Shown: positions 30,361-40,497 of the stretch, piece after piece
How the letters are laid out: each line of letters starts with the position of its first letter
How positions within the stretch are numbered: position 1 is the first letter of the stretch
Assembly: GCF_019720735.1 (NCBI RefSeq)
Contig: NZ_CP081302.1
Location: 496,001-560,000 of the forward strand
Origin: Mycoplasma sp. Ms02
Lineage (GTDB): Bacteria; Bacillota_I; Bacilli_A; Mycoplasmatales; Metamycoplasmataceae
Length of the DNA: 64,000 nucleotides
Reading direction: 5' to 3'
Notes under the pieces: model-generated
The model's input: the letters and a program-made list of their open reading frames with translations, nothing else
Database searches by the model: none
Told to the model about the DNA's origin: nothing
Program-made: the position numbers and the translations under genes

Positions 30361-31893
30361 ATGAGCGAAAAATACAGAAGTTACTGAGTTAAATACTACA
30401 ACAACGATTCAAAACACAACAAAAATGTCGAAGCTATCTTTTCAAACTGAGAAAATAATAAAGACGACTTTTTGAAATCACCCAAAATCACAAACGAAGG
30501 TATTGAGTTTAGTCTTGATTTTGGATACTCAAACTTAAATCCCTTGACAATTGATTTAATAATCACTAAAATTATGAAATTGCAAAACAAACACGGTAAG
30601 ATCTTTCTTGCTGTAGAACAGGGAGTTTCATCAAAAATTAAAGATAATATTGTAAGAATATTGAAGCAATATGGTAACGCAGTTTATGCTTATAGCGAAA
30701 GTGATAAATACTCTGAAATCAGCGTAAGACAAGCGTTCCTTGCGACAGAATTTGTGGGTGGTTTTTATATCCATAAAAACATAACCACAAACAAATGAAA
30801 TTTAAAGGTTTTTAACTCAACGGGTAACTTAGTTTCAATCGATTCTTTAAAAAAACTAGTTTCAAATTTAAACGAATTTTTCCCAGTGATTTCGTACCAT
30901 TCAGAGTATAAAATCAACGAACTAAGTTTAAACAAAATAACTTCACACTCTTATCAAAAATTAGATCCTTTTAACTATTTTTCGAATTTTAATCCAATTA
31001 AACCACTTTCTGTTTATATAAACTCAAAAGATAATCATTTAAATTTTGTTTTAGATTTAGCTTTTAAAAATTCTAAAATTTCAATCGATACACCTTTAAC
31101 CAAGAAAAGTTTTTTTACTAAATATGACTATAATATAGACATAAACAAAGATCAGTCAATATCAATCACTTATAAAAAAGGTCTTTCAAAAATTGAAGTT
31201 AAGCAGGATTATCAAGTTTTTTTCTTTCTCGAAACCATGTTTTCGATATGAAAGGATAGACTTGATTCAATAAATAAAGTTGCAATAACTCCTGAAGTTT
31301 CTGAATTTATAAAACAACACATAGAAAACTTAGACTTAACTCTTGTTTCTGAATTTAATCTTCATAACGAAAATGAAGTGGTTTGGTCTTTTGGACAAAA
31401 CACATTCAGCTCAGGTTTAGCATTTAATTTTTGCCGTGATAACATTACATTCTTGATGTTTTTAATAACAATATTAGCTCAATTTAAAGATAACGACCTA
31501 CTTGAATATAAAATTAACTACGTTGAGTCTAATTTTGACAAATATGACTATATAACAGATGATTTTAGATTTGATATCAGTTTGATAGAGGAGTTTAAAA
31601 ACGTTTTTATAGTCGGCCAAAACTTCACAAAGCAAACTGAAATTTCGAACGTTGAAAACATCTATACAGACCACAAAAAGATTTATTACTTACAAAAAAT
31701 AACACTATCAGATGGTTCATATGTAAAAATATGATTTGACAAAAAAACTAACAAATTAACTCTTAAGATCGAAAGCAAAAAAGTTCATTTATCTAAAATT
31801 AAAAATGCAGCAAAATTACACCAAGTTTACAACAGAGCTGAAGAAGCTATAGCAACAATAATGAAACGGTTAAAGGTTGTTGAACAAAACTAA
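30361..31893 (+). CDS. Degenerate phosphohexomutase-like protein (putative pseudoenzyme)
   Basis: The 510-residue frame (MSEKYRSYWVKYYNNDSK) needs several UGA-Trp codons. Its layout follows alpha-D-phosphohexomutases: an F-G start with helix (EFSLDFGYSNLNPLTIDLIITKI), IFLAVEQGVSSKIKDNIVRIL, then NAVYAYSESDKYSEISVRQAF. Where the family has the phosphoserine loop (ASHNP...YNGxKxY) this protein has GGFYIHKNITTNKWNLKVFN, and where the C-terminal phosphate loop RPSGTEPK is expected it has WFDKKTNK. The catalytic serine loop and phosphate-binding loop are thus missing. Length matches the family. I infer a non-catalytic paralogue. The resemblance is by eye. Confidence 0.6.
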
Positions 31894-31895
31894 AA

Positions 31896-31916
31896 AAACG
31901 CCAAGGGGCGTTTTTA
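31896..31916 (+). terminator. Bidirectional terminator between the mutase-like gene and metK
   Basis: Stem ACGCC/GGCGT (31898-31902 and 31907-31911), loop AAGG, with A and T runs on both flanks, so it can serve both converging genes. Confidence 0.75.
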
Positions 31917-33044
31917 ATTTGCTAGCGATTTTTTGATTGCGTCCACTTTGTCTAGTTGCTCTCAAGTAAAGTTTTTTTCACTTCTTCCAAAATGTCCAAA
32001 ATAAGCTGTTTTTGCATAGATTGGTTTTCTTAAATCTAATGATTTAATAATTCCTTTAGGTGTTAAGTCGAAGTTTTCATTTATTGCCTTTAAAATTTGT
32101 TCATCGCTATATTTAGATTTACCAAACGAATTTATAGAAATCGAAACAGGTTCTGCCTTACCGATAGCATAAGCTAGTTGAATTTCTATTTGATCAGAAA
32201 CACCAGCTGCAACAAGGTTTTTAGCAATTCATCTAGCTGCATAAGCTGCTGAACGATCAACTTTAGTTGCATCTTTTCCAGAAAAAGCACCACCACCATG
32301 GTGAGCATATCCACCATAAGTGTCAACTATTATTTTTCTTCCTGTTAATCCTGTATCACCAACAGGTCCACCGATAACAAAATTTCCTGTCGGATTGATT
32401 AAGATTTTTTCAACTGTTTCAAAGCCATATTCATTTAAAACACTCATGATGATTTGTTCTTTAACAAAACTCTCAAATTCTTCTCTGATGTATTTTTCTT
32501 TGTGTTGTATCGACATTAACACTGTATCAATTTTTGTATTTTTTTCATCAGTGTAGTCGACCGTAACCTGTGATTTCATATCAGCTCCTGCTCACTTAAA
32601 ATCACCAGAAACACGTAGTTTTTCAGCTCTTTCAACTAGTTTGTGAGCTAAAGTAATAGCTAAAGGCATGTAATCTTTAGTTTCATTTGTTGCGTATCCG
32701 AACATAATCCCTTGATCACCAGCTCCGATTTCTTCGTTTTCTTTAACAACACCCATCGCGATGTCAGGACTTTGTTTTTTAATATCTGTGATGAAGTTTA
32801 AATCATAAGAAAAATAACCCAAAACTCTCAATACATTCTGTGCAATATCTATAACATTTACTTTTGCAGAAGATGAAACTTCACCTGCAATAACGATGTT
32901 GTTGCCTGAAGCTAAAGTTTCGATAGCAACATGAGCATGTGGATCCAACTTTAAGTATTCATCTAAAATTGCGTCAGATATTTGATCACAAACTTTATCT
33001 GGGTGACCTCTACCTACCGATTCACTTGTGAATAATTTTTTCAT
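31914..33044 (-). CDS. metK: S-adenosylmethionine synthase
   Basis: Makes SAM from methionine and ATP. The 376-residue frame starts at ATG 33044 ([24 protein letters not shown]) with AAAGGAG 8 nt upstream, chosen over an upstream in-frame Met that lacks an RBS. UGA-Trp codons occur ([21 protein letters not shown]). Motifs: [38 protein letters not shown] and [20 protein letters not shown] structured leader RNA precedes it. Confidence 0.96.
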
Positions 33045-33052
33045 ATTTTGAA

Positions 33053-33170
33053 CTCCTTTACTTAACAGCAAGGATCAAGAGTTTGCATGTTGGTTTTACC
33101 CTGACTGTCCACCTTGCTTTTGCAGGTTGGCTATGGTCTTCGCTGTCAAGCTACCATACTCTTAATGCTG
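33053..33170 (-). promoter_or_regulatory. Structured metK leader RNA, candidate riboswitch
   Basis: Between the promoter and the metK ATG the minus-strand RNA can form: P1, a 9-bp helix AUUAAGAGU/ACUCUUGAU (33158-33166 with 33074-33082), extended by CAGC/GCUG; P2, AUGGU/ACCAU (33153-33157 with 33133-33137); P3, about 8 bp around an AAAA loop (33122-33130 with 33109-33117); and a short GGU/ACC hairpin (33092-33100). The P2 loop CUUGACAGC (33142-33150) can pair over 9 bp with GCUGUUAAG (33061-33069) just before the RBS (33053-33059), and ACUCUU of P1 can instead pair with AGGAGU of the RBS. I do not recognise a known SAM riboswitch core. Confidence 0.6.
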
Positions 33171-33179
33171 TGTAATATT

Positions 33180-33185
33180 ATTTTA
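33180..33185 (-). promoter_or_regulatory. Promoter -10 for the metK leader
   Basis: TAAAAT on the minus strand; a start about 7 nt downstream would begin at or just before the leader's first helix. Confidence 0.5.
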
Positions 33186-33250
33186 CTAAATTTTATTTTT
33201 TATCATAGGAAAAGAACATTCCAAAAATCACCGAACTTGTGCAAAAAAGC

Positions 33251-33272
33251 AAAAAAAATGAACGTAAGTTCA
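33251..33272 (-). terminator. Terminator after the S4-domain gene
   Basis: Stem TGAAC/GTTCA (33259-33263 and 33268-33272) with eight T on the minus strand. Confidence 0.78.
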
Positions 33273-33491
33273 TTAATTTTCATCTTTTGATACAACTTTG
33301 TAAAGTTGATCGTTGATTCAAATAACATCTCCAGGTCTGATTTTTGAAGATCTCCCTTCAGCTACCTTACCATTTATTGTTACTTTATTAACTTTTAGAA
33401 AACTTTTTGATTGCCCACCAGTTGATGTCTCAGAAATTTTTTTCAAAAATTGACTTAATTTAATGTATTCGCCTGTAATTTCCACTCTCAT
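33273..33491 (-). CDS. S4-domain RNA-binding protein (YaaA-like)
   Basis: A 72-residue frame starting MRVEITGEYIKLSQFLKKIS with one UGA-Trp (PGDVIWINDQLYKV). It contains a complete S4 RNA-binding fold: GGQSKSFLKVNKVTINGKVAEGRSSKIRPGD. A small S4 protein directly after dnaN matches the position of YaaA/RlbA in Bacillus. Role is unknown beyond likely rRNA or ribosome binding. It follows dnaN by 7 nt. Confidence 0.88.
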
Positions 33492-33498
33492 AAAACTC

Positions 33499-34599
33499 CT
33501 AATATCTTCTTAATGGTGAAACAATTTGTCTATTGGTTTCGTTTGTCTTCGAAACTATTAACATTATATTCTTTTTATCGTTGATCGACATGGTAATAAT
33601 GTCATTTTCAAATACATTTATCGCATCTTTAATGTAATTATAATTGAAATCAATCTCAATTTCATCACCAACAAACTCAATATTTGAAGTTGAAGCTTCC
33701 GAGTTACCAATTTCACTAACTTTTGTAGAAAGAGTTAAAAGATTATCTTTAATTTTAAATTCAATTCTGCTCCCTTTCTCTTGGTTAACGAAAACTACTT
33801 TATTAATTAAGTTATTAAGTTCATTTTTATTGATTCTTAAAATGTATTTATAACTTGAAGGGATAATGTTCGTAAAATCCCTGTGCGTTGTTTCTGTAAT
33901 TGGAGCTTGAATGATTGTGTTTTCATATTGGATACCAAAACGCGTTTTTGAGTAAAAAATTTCGATTTCTTTTTCTTCGATATTGTTTAATAGTTTCTTT
34001 AGGAATTTATTATCAACAGCTAATTTCAAATTAACATTTTTTGAGATTTGTACTGTTTGAGTTGCTAATCTAAAGCTATCTGTAGCTAAGAATCTTAAAA
34101 TATTAGTTCCATCTGTTGACATTTGGATTGCTCTAAAATCAGCTCCCTTATCTTCTGTGGAAGCGAATTGAACACAACTAAACGCTTTTTGAAACTCTTT
34201 AGTATTAACAGTAAATTTTTCTTCATTATTAGAAAAGATTGGGACAGAATAGTCTGCATCGACTAAGTTTAACTCATAATTAACAACCTTATCTTGTAAT
34301 TTGATTGTTGTTTTTTCTTTTGAAATTTCAACCATTCCATCCATTTTTTTAATTATGTTTTTTAATGTTTGAGCATTTACTAATAATGTACCTTCTTGAT
34401 CAACAGTTACTTCTTGGTCATCTGTTTTAATTACATGTTTTGCTGACATCAAACCATCTGTTCCGTATATAGTAATACTCTCAAATCTAACATCAAAAAA
34501 TAAACTTTTGAAAATTGATGCTGAGTTTATTGGATCTGTAAATTTTGAGACAAATTCAACTGCCGAATCTATAATTTGTTTTTTAATTGAAATCCTCAC
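33499..34599 (-). CDS. dnaN: DNA polymerase III beta subunit (sliding clamp)
   Basis: Ring clamp that tethers the replicative polymerase. The 366 residues start at GTG 34599 (MRISIKKQIIDSAVEFVSKF) with GCGAGG upstream, and end IVSPLRRY, the conserved clamp C-terminus. Three repeated clamp domains of about 120 residues fit the length; FLATDSFRLATQTV is the conserved domain 2 segment. It lies downstream of dnaA and upstream of the S4 gene, the classical origin layout. Confidence 0.96.
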   Translation of the reverse strand: MRISIKKQIIDSAVEFVSKFTDPINSASIFKSLFFDVRFESITIYGTDGLMSAKHVIKTDDQEVTVDQEGTLLVNAQTLKNIIKKMDGMVEISKEKTTIKLQDKVVNYELNLVDADYSVPIFSNNEEKFTVNTKEFQKAFSCVQFASTEDKGADFRAIQMSTDGTNILRFLATDSFRLATQTVQISKNVNLKLAVDNKFLKKLLNNIEEKEIEIFYSKTRFGIQYENTIIQAPITETTHRDFTNIIPSSYKYILRINKNELNNLINKVVFVNQEKGSRIEFKIKDNLLTLSTKVSEIGNSEASTSNIEFVGDEIEIDFNYNYIKDAINVFENDIITMSINDKKNIMLIVSKTNETNRQIVSPLRRY

Positions 34600-34729
34600 G
34601 ATTAACCTCGCTTTAAATATATTATATTTATATATTGTTTAAATGTTAATAACTAATAAAAACTTAAAATATTGGTAAAAATTCAATACTTTTTTTATTT
34701 TTTATAGTTTTTTCGTTGTTGATAAAATG
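34600..34729. promoter_or_regulatory. dnaA-dnaN intergenic region with a DnaA box
   Basis: A 130-nt AT-rich stretch holding TGTTAATAA (34644-34652), the reverse complement of TTATTAACA. TATAAT-like sequences (minus strand near 34615-34630) may serve dnaN. Nothing else is evident. Confidence 0.5.
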
Positions 34730-36145
34730 TTATTTGTAACTGAATATCTTACTATCTAAATTTTCAATATCCGACATTAAGAATTTATGCTCTTTTTCTA
34801 ATTTCTTAAGAGCCACCACAACCGTTGAGTGATCTCTCCCGAATATTTTTCCAGTTTCCTCGAATGATAAATTTAAATGCTTACGAACTAAATACATTGC
34901 AACCGTTCTTGCTTGAACAAACTCTTTTTTACGAGAAGTGCCAAGCATATCTTTTTTGTTGATTTTGTAATAATTCTTGACATCATCAATAATTAAATCA
35001 GGTGTTAAATTTGTTTTATCTTTTGTAATGTTTTTGAAAATGCTTTCAACCATTGTGATTTGACTTTTAGCCTGTGTTATGGACTTTCAGAAAATTGTCA
35101 AATTGTTTACAGCTCCAGTTAGAGATGTAATTGAATTTATGTTGTTTTTTACAATAAATTGCTTACTCTGATTATCTAACATCAATGGATCCAACCCTCT
35201 TTTTTGAAGCATAAAATCCAGAATTGATAATTGTTGCTCAAAATCAGGTCTTTCCATTGTTAACTGCACACCCGAAACTAGACGGTTGATGATTTTTTGA
35301 TCGAATAGTGATTTTAGTTTCTCAAGTGAAAAGTGAGATATTGTAATTGTTCATTTTTTGGCGTTTTGTCTTTCATCTAAGATTTGGTAAATAAACTCAT
35401 TTGTTTTTATTTTTTTACCTTTTGCATAAAATTCAAAATCATCAAAAATTAAAAAATCGGCGGTTTTATAATAGTCTTTTATTTCTTTTAGTTTTTTTTG
35501 ATTATTTTCAAGATAAAGTGCAGGAATTTTTTCTGATAACTCATCTCCATTTATATAAACAGTAGATAAATTGTGTTTTAATGATTCCTGACCAAAAGCA
35601 TGAACTAAATGTGTTTTACCAAAACCAGTAGGTATATTTAAAAACAAGTTATAAAAATTGAAATTATCACCTTTTGCAATTTTCTTTAAAAAATCAACAA
35701 TTATGAAATTGTACTCACCAACATGAAGATTTTCAAAGGTGAAGTCGTTGTTGAAAAGTGACCTTTTTGTTGTTTTTGTAACTTTAATAACTTTTTCATC
35801 TTCGTGCTCTTTTTTAGACTTAATTTTTATCGTTTGTTCTTTTGCGTAAGCCACTTCATAAACGTTAAAGTTGACCAACTTGTATTCCATTGATTTGTCG
35901 TAAAAAATAGCAATTGCTTTTTTTATTTTATCTGATGCTAGTTTTTTTGCCTTTTTAAGTTTTGTGTCGTCAATTGGTAATTGGATATAAACCACACCCT
36001 CAACCACACCCTCCAAAACCAAATTTTTAAAAAAGGTATTAAAGATCATTGAGTCATCAATTTGATTTTTTAAAACCTCTTTAAATTGGTTTGAATCTTT
36101 AGTTAATTTATCGTTTTTTTTATTTTCTGAACCGTATTCAATCAT
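34730..36145 (-). CDS. dnaA: Chromosomal replication initiator DnaA
   Basis: Origin-binding AAA+ protein. The 471-residue frame (ATG 36145, MIEYGSENKKNDKLTKDSNQF) passes through UGA-Trp codons at about 35350 and 35085. Walker A is IPTGFGKTHLVHAFG, slightly divergent from the usual GLGKTH; Walker B is FLIFDDFEF. Domain IV has the DNA-binding signature FGRDHSTVVVALKKLEKE near the C-terminus. There is no SD, and a -10 TAAAAT preceded by TGC ends 7 nt before ATG, so the transcript is probably leaderless. Confidence 0.96.
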
Positions 36146-36386
36146 ATATATAATTTTAGCAAAATAAAGATCTTTCTTTATTGTTGTTATTTTTGTTTAT
36201 AAATTTATTTTTAACAATCTTAAAATAACAATTTTATTTAATTTATTAAATAATAATAATTTAACAATTTATTTATTAACCATAAAAAACGATATTTTTT
36301 CAATTGTTAATAATGTTATTTATTAACTTTAAAATATTTTTAATTTATCTAAAGAAATTATCATAGTTTAATAAAATTTAATAATA
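36146..36386. other. oriC: Probable replication origin (oriC)
   Basis: A 241-nt almost pure AT region between dnaA and the divergent helicase gene. It contains an exact TTATTAACA on the minus strand (36305-36313) and near matches TTATTAACC (36273-36281), TTATTAACT (36320-36328), TTTTTAACA (36208-36216) and AATTTAACA (36258-36266), plus TAATAATAAT runs suited to unwinding. Together with the box at 34644 these flank dnaA. No experiment or skew calculation supports the exact origin. Confidence 0.75.
36153..36158 (-). promoter_or_regulatory. dnaA -10 box (extended, leaderless spacing)
   Basis: TGCTAAAAT on the minus strand with 7 nt to the dnaA ATG. The extended -10 is the same as in the rRNA promoters. 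Confidence 0.6.
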
Positions 36387-38555
36387 ATGAGACAAGAAAG
36401 AGGAAGATTCGTAAATTACATAAAAGGTGGACCTGAGCAAAACTGATGTCTTGCTTATTTTCGTGCTGATAAACCAGCAAATTCCAAATTGATCACCGTG
36501 TATGCGAGCAAAAACGTTCCAGAGTTAAATGTTTTTTACGAGGTAGATTTAGACCAACAGAATACAGGAACTTATAAACTTGTCAATCTAAAACAGGTTC
36601 AACCTGAGAACCAAAAAGATATAAAAAAAATTCTGACTAAACTGGGTGTAAATAAAATTTCAGTTAAAGTAATTTGTGAAAAATATGACGACGATTTTGA
36701 TACCTTTGAAAGAAAAGTTTTCGAAGGAGATTCAGAATTAATCACTATTTTGAGTGAAGCAAAATTTTCTGAACTTAGAATTTCGCTTCAATGTCTCAAA
36801 GAAGATGATTTGTTTGAAAAAACAGGACTACTTGCTTTAGCTACAAAAATAAGAAAGAAAGTTTTGAATAACGAAAATAGTCTTTTGTCAATTGAGTTGC
36901 AAAAAATCAACATTTATATGTTATTTATAAAATATAAGATTCAGTTTGATGAAATAGAATCTCTGATCACTGTCTTGCAACTACCTTTTAAACTTGTTCA
37001 AAGAAATTGTGCACTCATTTTTAAGGTTATTGATGAAAGGTTAAAAAGGGATAATAGCACTTTATTTTTCATGAATGAAATAATCAGAGATTGTAATATG
37101 TCTGAAAATGATTTTGCAGAAGCTTTGAATTTGGGTATTAAAGAAGAAGTTTTTGCTCTTGTAGAAAAAGAGTTTGCTAGAGATAACAATCAAAAAGTTA
37201 ACTTAACAATGATCACTACTAAAGAAATTTTGGAAATGGAAGAGTATGTTGCGTACAGAATTAATAAATTAAATCTAAACAAAATTTCGAACTTAAGCTA
37301 TCAAGAATCCGAAATATTAGATTTGGATGAAGATCAAAAAAAAGCGTTTGTGTCTAGTGTACAAGAATCTATGGCAATTATTTCAGGATCACCTGGATCA
37401 GGTAAAACGCACGTGATCGGAAAGATTTTTAGCAACCTTACAAAACAAGGGTTTAAAGATAATCAAGACTTAATGATTCTAGCACCAACAGGAAGAGCTG
37501 CTTCAAATATAAGTATGAAAATTGGTGCTGTTGCAAAAACGATTCATTCGTTTTTAAAAATCGATACTGATGATGCAGCAATTGATTTTGATAACCCAGT
37601 TTTCAAAGATTTAAAAGTCTTAATAATTGATGAATTTTCAATGGTGAACTTAAGAATTTTTTACTTACTTTTAAGTGCTTGTCAGAACTTAGAAAAAGTT
37701 ATTTTAGTTGGTGATGCAAATCAACTTCAAGCGATTGGAAATGGTAATTTGTTACAAGACATTTTAACTTCTGAAACTATAAAACAGATATTTTTAAAAA
37801 CTAACCACCGTTCTGAATATGAAGAAATACCAGAATTTTTTAAAACAATCATTGATCAAAAAGACACGTATGATTTTACTAAAAGTGACAATGTTGTTTT
37901 TAAAGACGTACCTTTAGAAGATTTTGTGACAGAGGTTGCTGCTGAATATATCGAAAAAATAAAAGAGTATGGTTCAGATAATGTTATGGCTCTTGTTCCA
38001 ATGTACAAAAACGCCTATGGTATAGACGAAATAAACAAAATAATTCAAAATAAAATAAATCCTAAAGGTAAAGTAGTTTTAGAAAAGAAGGTTTTTGACA
38101 CCACGATTGATTTCAGGGTCAGAGATCGTGTTATTCAAACAGAAAATGACTACGAAAAAAACGTATTTAACGGTGATATAGGTGTAATTCAAGATTTTTA
38201 TAAAGATTCAAGTGATAAAAAAATAAAAATAATAGTTAGATTCGAACCGAACCATTTAAGTTCTGGAGAACCTAGGGTTCTGTCTTATACAGAGGCTGCT
38301 TTCAAAAAACAAATTAATCTTGCTTATGCAATTTCTGTTCATAAATTCCAAGGTTCAGAAGCAGATTGTATAATTTTTGGAATGATAAAACCACATGATT
38401 TTATGTTAACTAAAAGATTGGTGTATACAGCTACATCAAGGGCTAAAAAGAAATTAATCATAATTGGTGATTATCAGTATTTCAAGGACAAAACTTATAG
38501 AAATATAAACCAAGAAAACCCTATTTTTACAAGGTTAGAAGATTTAATTGAATAA
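36387..38555 (+). CDS. RecD2-type SF1 DNA helicase
   Basis: ATP-dependent 5'-3' helicase of the RecD family. The 722-residue frame begins at ATG 36387 (MRQERGRFVNYIKGGPEQNW) with one early UGA-Trp, ahead of the first long UGA-free stretch. Motifs: Walker A ISGSPGSGKTHVIG, motif II VLIIDEFSMVN, motif III LVGDANQLQAIGNGNLLQD, motif V NLAYAISVHKFQGSEAD and motif VI LVYTATSRAKKKLIIIG. There is no RecB or RecC nearby, so a stand-alone RecD2 role is expected. No SD; TAAAAT at 36372-36377 is 9 nt from ATG. Confidence 0.92.
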
Positions 38556-38588
38556 GTTATAAAATATAAATAACGAAATGAGGAAAAG

Positions 38589-39851
<1,263 letters not shown>

Positions 39852-39863
<12 letters not shown>

Positions 39864-39880
39864 AAGACGCTTCTTTTTTT
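39852..39880 (+). terminator. Terminator after serS
   Basis: Stem GAAGCG/CGCTTC (39852-39857 and 39868-39873), loop of 10, T run. It overlaps the serS stop codon. A second hairpin without a T run follows at 39894-39915. Confidence 0.72.
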
Positions 39881-39940
39881 GTCAAAAATCAACACTAAAA
39901 GCCCTGGTTTTTAGTAAAATAAAAAAATTAAAATTTGTTT

Positions 39941-39946
39941 TATAAT
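39941..39946 (+). promoter_or_regulatory. Promoter -10 for rpmH-rnpA-yidC
   Basis: TATAAT in the 143-nt AT-rich gap, about 60 nt upstream of rpmH; AAAAGGAG precedes ATG 40007. Confidence 0.55.
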
Positions 39947-40006
39947 TTATAAGCATATTTTTATTAAAATTATGTTTATTTTTCAATTTAAAAAAAGGAG
40001 ACAATA

Positions 40007-40153
40007 ATGAGCAAAAGAACATACCAACCAAACAAACGTAAACACGCTAAGGTTCACGGTTTCAGAGCAAGAATGAAAACTGCTAACGGTAGAAAAGTTT
40101 TAGCTGCTAGAAGAGCTAAAGGTAGAAAATACTTAACTGTTTCTGATAAATAA
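40007..40153 (+). CDS. rpmH: 50S ribosomal protein L34
   Basis: A 48-residue, very basic protein: [20 protein letters not shown], then [20 protein letters not shown], the invariant L34 pattern. A strong AAAAGGAG lies upstream. Its TAA overlaps the rnpA ATG (TAATG). Confidence 0.98.
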   Translation: MSKRTYQPNKRKHAKVHGFRARMKTANGRKVLAARRAKGRKYLTVSDK

Positions 40154-40497
40154 TGAAAAAACAATACCGACTTAAAAAAAATTGAGAGTTCGACAGGGTT
40201 TTAAAATCAAAAAATCAGTTGATAAACAAATACTTAATTGTTTATTATGTTGATTCTAAAAGTTTTAAATGTGGTCTAACATGCCCTAAAAAATTCATAA
40301 ATTCTGTGGGTCGTAATTTTCATAAGAGACAACTTAGAGCAATTCTAAACGATTTAAACTTAACAGATTTAAATCACGAATTTGTTTTCATCATCAGAAA
40401 AGCTTTCATTGATGAAAATGATTTTTGAAAAAAACACAAAGCAATAGCTCAAATGTTGGAGAAATTAAAAGATGCTAAACAACAACAAAAAAAATAG
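40153..40497 (+). CDS. rnpA: Ribonuclease P protein component
   Basis: Protein subunit of RNase P, which trims tRNA 5' ends. The 114-residue frame starts [21 protein letters not shown], with UGA-Trp at residue 11 and near residue 94. The RNR-type motif is VGRNFHKRQLRAIL, a slightly divergent version. It sits between rpmH and yidC in the standard order, and its 3' end overlaps yidC by 26 nt. Confidence 0.93.

Noticed and set aside
33061-33170. Classic SAM-I, SAM-III or T-box element before metK
   Set aside because: I could not find the conserved core sequences of those classes; the fold is reported as a candidate of unknown class.
9775-36145. Apparent fragmentation of uvrA, metK, dnaA, truB, era and others into several pieces, as if pseudogenes
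   Set aside because: All breaks are UGA codons in frame; reading UGA as Trp restores full-length, motif-complete proteins.
39894-39915. Hairpin ACTAAAA/TTTTAGT after serS as a second terminator or attenuator
   Set aside because: No T run, and only A-T/G-free stem; too weak to call.
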